A DNA stretch of 64,000 nucleotides. Origin: Eublepharis macularius. Taxonomy: Eukaryota > Chordata > Lepidosauria > Squamata > Eublepharidae. The stretch is taken from the NCBI RefSeq assembly GCF_028583425.1, contig NC_072793.1:101107689-101171688 (forward strand), in the 5' to 3' direction. The first letter of the stretch is position 1. Each line of letters starts with the position of its first letter. Below are positions 32,968-43,625 of this stretch, one piece after another. The position numbers and the translations under genes were made by a program. Below the pieces are notes generated by a model. That model did not search any database. It worked only from the letters and a program-made list of their open reading frames with translations, and was not told the DNA's origin.

Positions 32968-34194
32968 ATGCTCAACAGAACTCAGATGAATTCTAGCCAG
33001 GGACATGATATATTCCTTTCAACCGAGGTGTCCCAGTTCCAGGAGGCCACTGGCATTTTCTTCATGGTCATGCTAAGTGTCATTGCCTTGGTTGCCAACA
33101 CAGCAGTCATGGTTGTCATCCTCAAGACACCTCTTTTGAGGAAGTTCATCTTTGTCTGCCATCTCTGCCTAGTAGATCTATTGTCAGCCATTTTTGTAAT
33201 GCCACTGGGGATCATCTCTAGCTCCACCTGCTTCAATAGAGTATTATATAGCATTGCTGAATGCCAGACGTTAATCTTCCTGAATGTCTGTTTCATCAGT
33301 GCCTCCATCCTCACTGTCTCTGTCATCAGTGTGGAACGGTATTACTACATTGTTCATCCTATGAGGTATGAAGTCAAGATGACAACTGGACTAGGGGTCA
33401 CAGTGGTGGTGTTCATTTGGATTAAGTCCATCCTGGTTGCTGCTTTGGCACTGGTGGGCTGGCCACAAGACAATGGTGCCAGCAGTGCCAGCAAATGTAC
33501 TGTCTACTGGAGCCCTGGAGCACACAAGAAGATATTTGTGATTATCTTCAGCACTCTGTGCTTCATATTGCCCACCTTAATAATCTTTGCAGTCTATGGC
33601 AGCATCTATAAAGTGGCCCGGATTGCTTCCCTGCAGCATGTCCCTGCCCCATCCTGGACTGCCACACCCAGACAAAGATCGGACTCCATTCACAGCCAAG
33701 TAACTATTATCACAACCAGGAATGTGCCTCCCAGACTGTCACCTGAACGTTTGTTTGGTGGGAATAAAGCTGCCCTGACATTGGTCTTGATTGTAGGCCA
33801 ATTCCTCTGTTGCTGGCTGCCATTCTTCTCCTTCCACCTACATTTCTCCATCAACTCCTCCTCTGTGACCCCTGGCTATGGTGAGATTGTTGTGACCTGG
33901 CTTGCCTATTCTTCTTTTGCTATCAACCCATTCTTCTACGGGCTACTGAACCGTCAAATCAGGGAAGAGTTAGCTAAGCTGGGGCGACACTGCCTCAATA
34001 AGCCTCTGAGTCAAGAGCTGTGTGTCTCTAGCCCAGAGGGATCCATACAGGAGAACTTCCTACAGTTCCTGCAGAGGACCAGTTGCACAATGGAGACCCG
34101 TTCCAGTTTCATTAATTCCAGCCCCAGGAACACTTTGGACCAGACTGCAATGGGGTTCAGAATTCCAGGCCAAATCCCAGAAGAAACTAACTGA
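32968..34194 (+). CDS. GPR62: Orphan class A GPCR, GPR62 by position, GPR61-like in sequence
   Basis: A single coding exon of 408 residues. I start at the first in-frame ATG (32968, A at -3); the open frame upstream has no ATG. Seven hydrophobic segments are visible at about 29-52, 60-83, 97-119, 140-163, 187-212, 268-290 and 304-327. Class A landmarks: N44 (1.50), D70 (2.50), C99 with C177 in loop 2 as the disulfide pair, E123-R124-Y125, C282-W283-L284-P285 and N320-P321-F-F-Y324. N-glycosylation sites NRT (N3) and NSS (N8) lie in the N-terminus. GPR61/GPR62 are plasma-membrane orphan receptors with constitutive cAMP signalling. The loop-3 TPRQRSDS and the tail EGSIQENFLQFLQ and FRIPGQIPEET closely resemble human GPR61, but the flanking PARP3 and PCBP4 are the neighbours of GPR62. 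I favour GPR62 that kept ancestral features. Confidence 0.9.
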   Translation: MLNRTQMNSSQGHDIFLSTEVSQFQEATGIFFMVMLSVIALVANTAVMVVILKTPLLRKFIFVCHLCLVDLLSAIFVMPLGIISSSTCFNRVLYSIAECQTLIFLNVCFISASILTVSVISVERYYYIVHPMRYEVKMTTGLGVTVVVFIWIKSILVAALALVGWPQDNGASSASKCTVYWSPGAHKKIFVIIFSTLCFILPTLIIFAVYGSIYKVARIASLQHVPAPSWTATPRQRSDSIHSQVTIITTRNVPPRLSPERLFGGNKAALTLVLIVGQFLCCWLPFFSFHLHFSINSSSVTPGYGEIVVTWLAYSSFAINPFFYGLLNRQIREELAKLGRHCLNKPLSQELCVSSPEGSIQENFLQFLQRTSCTMETRSSFINSSPRNTLDQTAMGFRIPGQIPEETN

Positions 34195-35199
34195 GGAAAG
34201 GAAAGTAGGCTTAAGTAATTTCCACATCTCTTCCCACCTGACTCTAAATTAAGAGGAAGAAGAAGAGGCTCCATCCACTAAAAGAACGAACAGAGCCTCC
34301 TTTATTGGAGGAGTTGGTAGTTTCTTTTCTTATGAGTGTGGAAGTAAATGTAATGAAAATGGATAGTCTCTCTGTGGTTGACTGGTTGTTCCTCTGCTGA
34401 GATCAGAGCTAGTTTTAGGCAGCCATAGCCTGGGTTACCAGGAGCAGTGCTGTACACAGCCACCCTTTAAACAAGATTTGGAGACTGTACTTTGTAAGAA
34501 AAAGCATTACGAGTAAGGGCCTTTCTAGACAACCTCAAGAGTGCTAAGTATTGTAAGCACTAATGTACTGTTAGCCCCAAGCCAGCACCAATGGTGCTAT
34601 ACCTTCCTCCACTGTGTAGTGGAAGGGAGCAATAGCCAGATTTGTCTTCTAAGTTTATGCACCAGTGCCAGAGAGGAGTGCACAAACTCTTGAAAGGATT
34701 GAGCGCTGTAAATCTATTAGAGCAGTTCAGATGTGGTGGTGGTTATGGTACTTACGATGAACATCCATAACCCACACAATTCACTATTACAATAGCTGCA
34801 GTTGCCAGGAGAAATTGGATTTTTCCAGCAAGTCAACACTGCCGTTTGAATCCAAGGAAAATTTGATTCCTCCAGCAACTCAGGGGTAGGTAAGATATTG
34901 CTATCTGGATCATACTCAGACATTAGGGTGATTTCTGGGGGTGGGTGGGTGGGTGGTAATTAATATCTTCTTTGCACCTCTATGGCAGCACAGAGCCCTC
35001 CCCCAAGAGATAATCATTTACAATTGATCCATAACTGCAAAGAGAAAATCAGTCAACTCATAAGAGAAACAGGAGTTAATTAATTAATTAAGATGTAAGA
35101 AGAAGGCAGAGAAAATTCAAATGGGCAATAGTCCTAAGAAACTTAAGTGATTCTTTTGTTATTGACAGGCAACTGCTTTCAAAGTTCTTTAAAAAATCA
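34195..35199 (+). other. GPR62 3' UTR and downstream, end not defined
   Basis: No clear AATAAA occurs in the first kilobase after the stop. Nothing else is recognisable. Confidence 0.35.
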
Positions 35200-35205
35200 T
35201 TACAA

Positions 35206-35480
35206 GTATGTATGTGTTTGAAATCTTTATATCCCACCTTTCTTATTTAACCCAAGGCAGCTTACAAACATTACCACAAGGCCAAGTTGAAACCATGATA
35301 CAAAAATACAGTATAAAGCCACAACCTCCAAACAGAGTAACAAAGCACTGACTGCACGTCAGAAACATTAGCTCATGCCTACTTTGGCTTTCTCTTGACG
35401 GGTACATGACCTATTAAAAAAGAACAGTCTTGAAAACTTTACAAAAGCCCATCAGATACAGGGCCTTGTAGACTGCCTCT
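35206..35480 (-). repeat. LINE 3' end, antisense
   Basis: TTTATATCCCACCTTTCTTA, CAAGGCAGCTTACAAACATT and CAGTATAAAGCCACAACC are in the order seen in antisense L2/CR1 3' ends. Confidence 0.55.
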
Positions 35481-35943
35481 GCAAGTCCATTTCATAATAC
35501 AGGAATAACGGAAAGAGCCCAAGATGCTTGTATGCAAGACATGCCACACAAGAAGGGGAGACTGACAGGAGACAATTCTGTGAGGATTCGGAATGCATGA
35601 GGGGAGAAGTGGTTCTTTTTACAATTTAAAAATGTACACAGAAAGTACTTGAATGTAACAGGTAGCCAATGACATTATCTGGACTAACTGTTAACTCAGT
35701 GAACAAATAATGGCAACTGCAAACTAATTGGCTAGGGATAATATAGTAATTTTCTATATTATCAGGGTAGAATCCACAGTATTTGAGAGTGCATGATTAA
35801 AGGTTAGTATGTGTAGCATCTGTGTATGTACACTGAAACTTTTCAAGGGATGTTTAAGGAAAGTTTGTATTCATTTTTCATTTAAAACTTGAATGAGGGC
35901 AACAGTAAGGAGAAAGGAAGGCCCATAGTAAAGGAGAAAGACA

Positions 35944-36003
35944 ACAAAGACATTTTGAACCAAATGGAAAGGAGGGGTATAAATGTTTTAATAAAAATAA
36001 TTT
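35944..36003 (+). repeat. LINE 3' tail fragment
   Basis: AAAGGAGGGGTATAAATGTT and TTAATAAAAATAA form a typical LINE terminus. Confidence 0.4.
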
Positions 36004-36052
36004 TTTTAGAGTCAATGCTGGTTTTCTCATATGAGTTTCATAGAGTTTTTGT

Positions 36053-36215
36053 TAAGAACATAAGAAGACCCTTGCTGGATCATCCAGTGATACATCTAAT
36101 CTAGCGTCGTTTCACACATTGGCCAACCAGTTGCCTTGGAGGGGAAACAAACAAGGCCAAGAGGCCAAAGCCTCACCCTGCTTTGATGTTTAGAGGTTTG
36201 CTGCTTAAAGCAAAT
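36053..36215 (+). repeat. Reptile interspersed repeat (AAGAACATAAGAAGA start), SINE-like
   Basis: AAGAACATAAGAAGACCCTT, GCTGGATCATCCAGTGATAC and GGCCAACCAGTTGCCTTGGA follow the order of a common reptilian interspersed repeat known to me from memory. Class uncertain. Confidence 0.45.
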
Positions 36216-36226
36216 ATAAGTAACAC

Positions 36227-36632
36227 CAGGGCTTTTTTCTGGGAAAAGAGGTGGTGGAACTCAGTGGGTTGCCAGCACAGGGAGCAACTCTTGGTGGGAG
36301 GTAGTACCCCTGGTACTACATGCATGTGCGCAAAGTGCACACATGCTCCCAGGACCACACAATGATGTCACTTTGGGTCACCTGGAACAAGGGGGAAGTT
36401 TTTTAAAGTTTAAATTGCCCTCTGTGAAAATGGTCACATGGCTGGTGGCCCCGCCCCCTGCTTTCCAGACAGAGGGGAGTTTAGATTGCCCTCCGCGCCA
36501 CTCCAGCGGCGCGGAGGGCAATCTAAACTCTCCTCTGTCTGGAGAGCAGGGGGCGGGGCCACCAGCCATGTGACCATTTTCAAGAGGTGCCGGAACTCCA
36601 TTCCACTGTGTTCCAGCTGAAAAAAAGCCCCG
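36227..36632. mobile_element. Foldback MITE (CAGGGCTTTTTT termini), hAT-type
   Basis: Outer inverted ends CAGGGCTTTTTTCTGG and CGGGGCTTTTTTTCAGCTGG surround a palindrome with arms 36425-36502 and 36505-36582, about 78 bp with two clear mismatches. The central arms are GC-rich (CCCCGCCCCCTG, CCCTCCGCGCC). No protein is encoded and no target duplication is clear. The open frames on both strands here are mirror images. Confidence 0.75.
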
Positions 36633-36779
36633 ATATAATACATGCCTTCAAGGGAATCTGCACTCTACCCTGGCCTCTTAGCTAACCGAAGTAGTGGGGC
36701 CATAAATTGGATTAAACTATACTTCATCCAGATGAAGAGAAGAACAAACTTTTTGTCACCTATTCATGTACTCTCTGGC

Positions 36780-37300
36780 AAACTCTGCCAATGCCACTGT
36801 CATTATAAAGTGGATGGATATGATTTTATACAGTCACAGATTCCCCCAAAGAATTATGGGAACTGAAGTTTGTTTAGGCCTCGGAGGCAGCTTGACACAG
36901 GGTGCTGACTGAGGTTGCCACATCCTCTAAATGGAATAGCTAACACTCCTTCCTTTCCCATCTTCCAAGCATCTTTCGGTACAAGAAGGCAAGCCACGTA
37001 TGCCCAGATGCTCACAAGATTAATCTCATGAGAATTTGGGAATCTGTTGAGCATGTGTGTCTAGTTTAAAAACACCTGAGGGAGAGAGGATGAAAGAAGC
37101 ATTATTTGCTCTGGCACTAAGGGCAGGCACAGTGACAATGAGGCAAGGGTAGCAGTGAAGCCATGTACCATGAGTCCCATCTGAGGCTAACACCTCACTC
37201 CACCTCATCATACAGCCAGCCCTGTGAGGGCTTGAGAATTTTTTTGTTTCCTTCAGAACTACAGTTCCCAGGATTCTATAGGAAGAGAGAATGACTTTTA
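36780..37300. repeat. Possible DNA-transposon ends (AACTACAGTTCCCAGGATTC type)
   Basis: AAAGAATTATGGGAACTGAA near 36850 and, inverted, AACTACAGTTCCCAGGATTC near 37258 look like the two inner ends of a common squamate DNA transposon. The interior differs from what I would expect, so this is tentative. Confidence 0.3.
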
Positions 37301-40300
37301 AACCAGGTTAAGCCTGTGGAGTTAATATGCCCAGTCCTGGCTGCCCTTTGTTTAGAATCAGGCAATTTCACAGATAGCGTTCTTTCAGTATTCTTAATTG
37401 TGGATGAGTGGCAGGTGGCCACTGATGGTTTCTGTGGAGAGGAGTGTTTCCATGGCTGCTGTATATAATCCTGGGATGATCAGAGATAAGGCCATTAAGG
37501 GGGGAGGGGGATAATGAGGAAGCCGTCCTGCAGGTCTTGTTTCCCCACTGAGGCAGAAAGAGAACCAATTAATTCCAACCGAGCAGAGCTATTCGTCCTC
37601 TGTAGCCCTATCACTAGGTGCATTATGACCTCAAAGAAAGTGCAGATGAAATAGACGTGGAAAACTGTGACAAGGGAGACTGCACACAGCAGTAGGCAGT
37701 GGTGCACACAGTACCTGCCTGCCTGAAGGCTCTTCTAAGGAGTCAACCTTAATCTAAAGTGAAAGTGACCTTTTGACTGGCTTGATGCGACAAATACAGG
37801 CTGTCAGAGTAAGATGGAGAATTGTTATGCCAGAGCATTACTTGGGACTTGCTTAGCTGCAAGGGGCAGCTCAATTTATTTCAGGGGCATGCTTAAAAGC
37901 CCTGCAAAATAGAAGTGGTGATATATACAACAAAATAATACTGCTTGGTTGAGTTCTGCTGAGTTTCACTCCAGCAATGAATTTTCATAACCTGTCTCAG
38001 GCAATGGCTAAGATTGTAATTGTTGTCTAGCTTACCTGGAAGTAGGATTTAGTAGGATTGGCTTCTGTAACATGAATAGGACAGGGCTCCAGGCAGACTG
38101 CTATAGCATAAAGTTGAGAGGATTCTCTGTGAGAAGAGCCCACACTGAATATGAAGTCTGTTTCAGCAACAGTATCTACATTTGTAATTCAAGAAAGAAA
38201 GAAAATCCTGGTATTTTTCAAATTCTAATTATTTAAGACAACATTCTGTTAATAGAAGAAAAAAGTTGACATACTCTGAGAGGCTACTGTTTGGAGTTTC
38301 TGTGTTTAAGGAGCCCTGTTGTCCCAATCCAGCCAGAAGATCTGAGTAGAGGCAAATTTATGCGTGCATGGTTGATATGTATTGGTATGTACATCATCGC
38401 TGACATGACCATGTTCACCCATATCTTATGGGCCTGCATATTTGCACCATAAGGTATGCATCGTCGTTAAGAAGAATGACATTGTATATAACTAGTTGCT
38501 CACAAGCAAAGCTGAATTGGAGCCAGTGTTCCCATGTGATGGTTCTATTCCAACCACTGGAGTGAATCTTGATGTTATGGGAGAGAAAGGAATGAATGTT
38601 AGGGCTTTCTGTATGGCAAGGCCCATCAACCAGCCTCATCAGGGGCTTGGAAACATAGAACAGTTACTGTCTCTCTCTCTCTTCTTACTCCCCCCAAAAT
38701 GCTACTGATAGTGTAGTTTCTAGTGGAATTTGTTTGGCACCTCTTGAGAGGGGCTTAGCAAGACCAAATCAGCATAATTCTGTATTAAATGGTATTTGAG
38801 CTAACTAACTTACATGGAACTTGGGGCCCAGCTATGATTTCAGCTGTTTTGGTGGAGGTGGGTGGGTGGGAATAGTTGTGGTTAGAGGAGAGCAGTATCC
38901 CAGATTCCAAATAGGAAGCTTTACCAGCTGCTGTGACAGCAAAAGTAGGGTGGAGCAGTGATAACAATATTATTGAAAGTTGATAGTCTGCCAAGGATCT
39001 TCAACAGTGGTGAGATTCCTCCCACATCCAACCATGGATTTAACTAGTCCTCCTGGGCCATTAGCAAGCTGGTTAATTTTTTCTTCCTTAGTAAGCTGGG
39101 ACTGTGCCCCTCACATACCAAAGCAGAGTCCCTTGTAGGCTAGATATGAATGGAGTCTTATGATGTGCATACAAGTGGCGTTCTAAGAATCACTTTCCTT
39201 GCTTCATATGTCCATGTCTTCTTATCTAGGTTAGGTACAATCACCAGAGTGGCATTCTCAGAGAGAAAATAATATGTGTGCATTTCACTGCTTGACTAGG
39301 TTGGCTGAGTAGCAAGCAACTAAGGTACAAAAGGAGGGTGTAAGGGTCCAACCACAAAGTGGCTTCTATGCTTAGTTCTACTTCTTATGTACTAAACCGA
39401 TAGCACAAAATGCCATTTAGCAGATATCTCTTTCTTGCAGCATCATAGCATAACTCCTGCCACCCAGGGCACACAGTTGCAAGCAAACAGATAATGTAGG
39501 TAGATCTCCCCCTTCAGAATTGCCGTGTGGATGGGCCCTTGAAGTCTGTGCTCAAGAAGCACTAAGGACGTTTTGCCTTGTAACTTTGAATCACCCTAGG
39601 ATACTTTCTATATACACAGATGTACAGGAGGAACAGGGAATGGAAGAAGGATGCTGTTAGTTTGCTAAGGAATGGACTATATTATTACACTGCAAGTAGA
39701 TTCGCTTTGAGTTTGATAGGCATCTTAACTCCCAATCAGTGATTGCCTTTGAACCTTTTAAAATGAGAAATCTAATATCTCTAAGAAACATTTAACAAAA
39801 GGGAAAACGCCAAGCAAAAATAAACTTCCAATGTTTTTTAAAATTAAGCTGAAAATATTGAGTGATTTATTTTTTTAGTTGAACTCTGCCCCCGTTCTTT
39901 GAAAGCTGTGCAACAAAGGGAAGGGTACCCAGTTGAGAATGTCCCCTGGCACATTTAAACCACAATGACTTCACTTCTTCCATTACTAATCAAATAAAAA
40001 AGAGATTAGATAAGAAAATCCACTGTATCTCTGAGCTACTGGATATCCTATCAGATCTGTGCAGAAAAAACTAAAGTGACAGCTGCTGGTGCCCTTGCAT
40101 TGAGGATCATGTAGACTCATAACCAAGGATAGAAAGCTCACTGTCAATAGAATTTTCTGTGTGAATGGCCACATGTGTATGTAAATCCCATTCCACGCAA
40201 ATTCTCCACCATTTTGTGAGGTTGTGTAGGTAGGACATATATACGCAGAGATGTGCACATGGTCATAGCTGATCGCACTGCCTATTCTGCCTACAAGGGT

Positions 40301-40819
40301 GAAGGGTAAACTTGAGGCTCACTTCCGTGTCTCACCAAGAACACAGTGTACCTTCCAGGTCAGTCCTTGCTTTTATGAAATATGTTTAGATTTAGGGCAG
40401 AAGGGAAGTAAAAGTCAATTATTATTAAGATCCTTGGCATATTGTAGATTCCTTTTACTCCAAGATAAGTTCAGGCATGAAATGATGTCTCATACTCTCT
40501 CATCATTTCACCCTTTCACATGATGTGCATCCATTTGAAGATCCCATATTGGGGGTGGGGGAGGTAATTTCCCCCCAATGCCTTTGATTATAAACAAGCA
40601 AAATTGCATTCTCTGTCCTCCACTGCCCATGAAGCTTTTTTGTTCTAAGGGATTCAGCCAATGTAAGTGGTTTGATCAAAGGAGTGCCTGGCTTTCATTG
40701 TCTCAGTGTCTGCTGGTACATTTATTAAAGCACAGTGCCCAGGCTATTGTTAAAAGCTTACAAAGTGAATTCTTCCCAAGATAAATATTGCAGAATTTCT
40801 TGGCTGGTATGGAATTACT
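37301..40819. other. Intergenic, nothing recognised
   Basis: Only short open frames and no repeat that I can name. Possibly unique sequence or very old repeats. Confidence 0.4.
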
Positions 40820-40825
40820 GTGTCA

Positions 40826-41110
40826 TAGGCAGGGCCAGCGCGCCCATTGAGGCAGGTCCGCCCCCCGCCTTGAGTGCTGAGGCGCCGCCGGGGGCACCGG
40901 AGGAGGGGGCATGTGCCACAGAGCTGGCGCGCCTGGCCTGCAGCTGCTGCAGCCTGCCAGCCCTCCCGCCCCGACCCACCCTGTGCCGCCGCCACCAACA
41001 CACACCCCCAGCCAGGCGCAGCAGCCATGGGCCAGGCGCGGCAAGAGTCCAGGGCGGCGTGTGGAACCTCCTCAGCCACCCACCACACCCTGACCTCCTC
41101 CAAGAGGTTG
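40826..41110. other. GC-rich block, probably an hAT-derived repeat rather than a CpG-island promoter
   Basis: The block starts CAGGGCCAGCGCGCCCATTG, which resembles the CAGGGCCGGCGC terminus of known vertebrate hAT elements. It has Pro/Ala/Arg-rich open frames in several frames, typical of GC-rich non-coding DNA. The other end and any target duplication are not identifiable. Confidence 0.4.
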
Positions 41111-42389
41111 TTCCAGAGGCATGGGGAAGCCTAGACTGTTGGTGAGCATGCCTCAGGTTAGGAGAGACATTGCAGAGAAGGAAGCTATTGCACAGAAACA
41201 TGCAGGGATAAACGGTCCTTGGAGTCTCTCTACACACAACACTTCAGTGCGTGTTCAAGTGTAGGGAGACGCAATGTTAGCTGGGAAGTGTAGTTTAAAA
41301 AAACAGCAGTTGGAGATCATTCCTCAGAGGATTTGTTAATTTCATCTTCACCTCCTCCAAGGCTCTGTCAATTTCACCTCTCCAGTCTAAAATTGTGTGG
41401 GATCACAACCAGAGGGCAGCAAGGAATGGAAATGGACTCGAGCTGCCTTCCAGAACCCGGCTTGGACCTGGAGAGATAGTCTCTAATTTTGCTAATTAAT
41501 GGAAACAAGCAATGTTTGCCCGTTTTTGTTTAGGATTTCACTTCAGTCAGTGGAAGTAGAAAGTGGCCATCATGTTTAGTCAAAGAAATATTAGAATCCA
41601 TTTATCCCAGAATGAGCACCAAAGCTTCAGAAGGGGCTACTGCATCCATATTGTATTGGCCTAGATTTGAATGGGAGCTCTGACAAAGTGTCCCACAGAA
41701 CACATGCAGGCAAATGCAGCATTATGGCAGTTCTGACCACGATAATTTCACTTTTTTGCTCGATATCTGTTGCTGGCCACATGAGCTCAGCATGCTGGCA
41801 AATAAATACCCATTTTGCAGTTGCTGTGGAAACCAGGAGTATAAAGCAGGGAGAGCTCCCATGTTTCCCATTCACATAGCAACAGGCCACGCTCCTTAAA
41901 CATGGGCTGACTTAGGACACATCAGCTCAGTGCCCTGTTAGGCCAACCTTGCTTCTGGTATGTTTCTTTTGCTCTTGCTTGCTGCTTGCCTCATCTCCTC
42001 ATTTTTTGCACACGGATAGGCACATTATTGTGATTCATAATGATGGTGTTCTGCTGAAATTCAATATTATTTGGCCAGTGACACAATGATTATCCCCTTA
42101 CTTACTTGATTAAATCACCTGTGACTTTCAGACAAACTATTTTTAAAATGCTGGGGATCCATGAATATTTTTCTGTGGAATAGTCTCATTGCAATAAGTA
42201 GTCCTGTCTGAGCTGAGGTGGCAGCACTGAACAATGGGAATTAACTGCTCCCCACCCCTCCTCCTTGGGCTCTGTTGTCATGATAAAAAATGGCCCTTCC
42301 TCTGGGCTGCTTTTCAGTTCCAGTATGAAAAAAGACAAGCACCATATTAAGCCTGTATTCTTCTCCTCTGGACAGAGAGGAGGATTTCT
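41111..42389. other. Intergenic, nothing recognised
   Basis: Short open frames only. Confidence 0.4.
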
Positions 42390-42609
42390 GATTGGAGGTG
42401 CCAAGCAGGGGGAGGGTTGCCTGGAGCTCTTCCAGAATTATAACTGATGTCCAGGTGACAGCTCAGCTCCCATGAATAAAAGGATTGCTTTGGAGGGTGG
42501 ACTCTATGGAGTTATACCCACTGAGGCCCCTCCCCTCCCCAAATTCTACCCTCTCCAGGTTCCACCTCCAAATCTCCAGGAATTTCCCAACCCAGAGTTG
42601 GCAACCCTA
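42390..42609 (+). mobile_element. hAT-like MITE (TAGGGTTGCCA family), copy 4
   Basis: Same orientation as copy 1, with CCTGGAGCTCTTCCAGAATTATAACTGAT-like and TGGACTCTATGGAGTTATAC blocks. It ends GTTGGCAACCCTA at 42609. The 5' terminus is eroded. Confidence 0.65.
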
Positions 42610-42810
42610 TCAGGGCAATTACTTCTCCCGCCCCCTCCTCCTCCCAACACCACAGCTCTATTTCGTTACACACACATCCCTTTTTTTTGCAACTAAGCTT
42701 CACCATCTGGGTTACAAAGGCCTGTTTATTACCTTCACCAAGTTATGTAACAGGCGCTGTAGCACTTCCAGTACTGCTGGTAACATGAAAAGCAAACAAA
42801 GAGAAGGGCT

Positions 42811-42824
42811 CCCCCCCCCCCCCG
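42811..42824 (+). repeat. Poly-C run
   Basis: Homopolymer of about 14 C. Confidence 0.8.
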
Positions 42825-42896
42825 GACAAAACTACAAAGGAAAGCAGGCCACCGCCCACCGGAGGGTAACAACGACACAAATTTAAACACAATTCG

Positions 42897-43348
42897 TGTC
42901 AATCTGAAAACTTTTTAAAGTGCTGGAAGTGCTCTATGATATAGACAATGAATACAATAAATACAATCTTATGTATACAATATGTAACAAAAATTTCTAG
43001 GAAGAGTTCAAAAAGTAGCTTGACATTGAACACCAATTTTCAATAAACACACCATATATAATATAATAAATCCAAACAGCTTATTGCAATAAATACTGGT
43101 TCCTATACAAAAATATCAATTGCTAGGAGATTTCTTGCAAGTAAGTAATAACTTTTCTAGTCCATAAACATATTGTGATGGTGTTATGTATGGTGTGTTT
43201 ATTGAAAATTGGTGTTCAATGTCAAGCTACTTTTTGAACTCTTCCTAGAAATTTTTGTTACATATTGTATACATAAGATTGTATTTATTGTATTCATTGT
43301 CTATATAATAGAGCACTTCCAGCACTTTAAAAAGTTTTCAGATTGACA
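42897..43348. repeat. Long inverted repeat: 160-bp arms, 132-bp spacer
   Basis: Arm 42897-43056 is the reverse complement of 43189-43348 without indels; I find one clear mismatch. Both arms are AT-rich (ends TGTCAATCTGAAAAC). No open frame and no obvious target duplication. It could be a MITE with long inverted ends or a Penelope-type foldback; transcription through it would give a long RNA hairpin. Confidence 0.9.
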
Positions 43349-43429
43349 TTTATGAATGCTGAGCAATGCTGAGCAACCGTAAGATCAGTGGCTCCCACAT
43401 CTATATGGTATCCTTTAAATGGACTAATA

Positions 43430-43625
43430 CAATGTAGTCGATAAGAGCGTTGGATACAGCTGGAGAGCCTTGAGCTTAAATCCCTACTCAGCCTTTGAAC
43501 TTTGAACTTAGTGGGTGACCTTGAGCCAGTCAATGATCTTGCAGCGTAACCAGCCTCACAGGCACATGCATGTCGTACTGAGTTATTTGGAAGAAGGGTG
43601 GGATACAATTGGGATAAGGAAAGAG
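43430..43625 (+). repeat. MIR-like tRNA-derived SINE, sense
   Basis: The order is GTAGTCGATAAGAGCGTTGG (box A region), GAGCTTAAATCCC (box B), GGGTGACCTTGAGCCAGTCA, CCTCACAGG and a terminus GAAGGGTGGGATACAA. This matches the reptilian MIR-type SINE. Confidence 0.65.

Noticed and set aside
32982-33326. 114-codon minus-strand frame in the receptor exon
   Set aside because: It is the reverse-strand shadow of the GPR62 coding sequence and resembles nothing.
36378-36643. Opposed open frames with shared MAGGPAPC... sequence
   Set aside because: These are mirror products of the foldback MITE arms and not genes.
40735-41237. Pro/Ala/Arg-rich proteins of 117-140 residues
   Set aside because: Several frames on both strands are open at once, as expected for GC-rich non-coding DNA.
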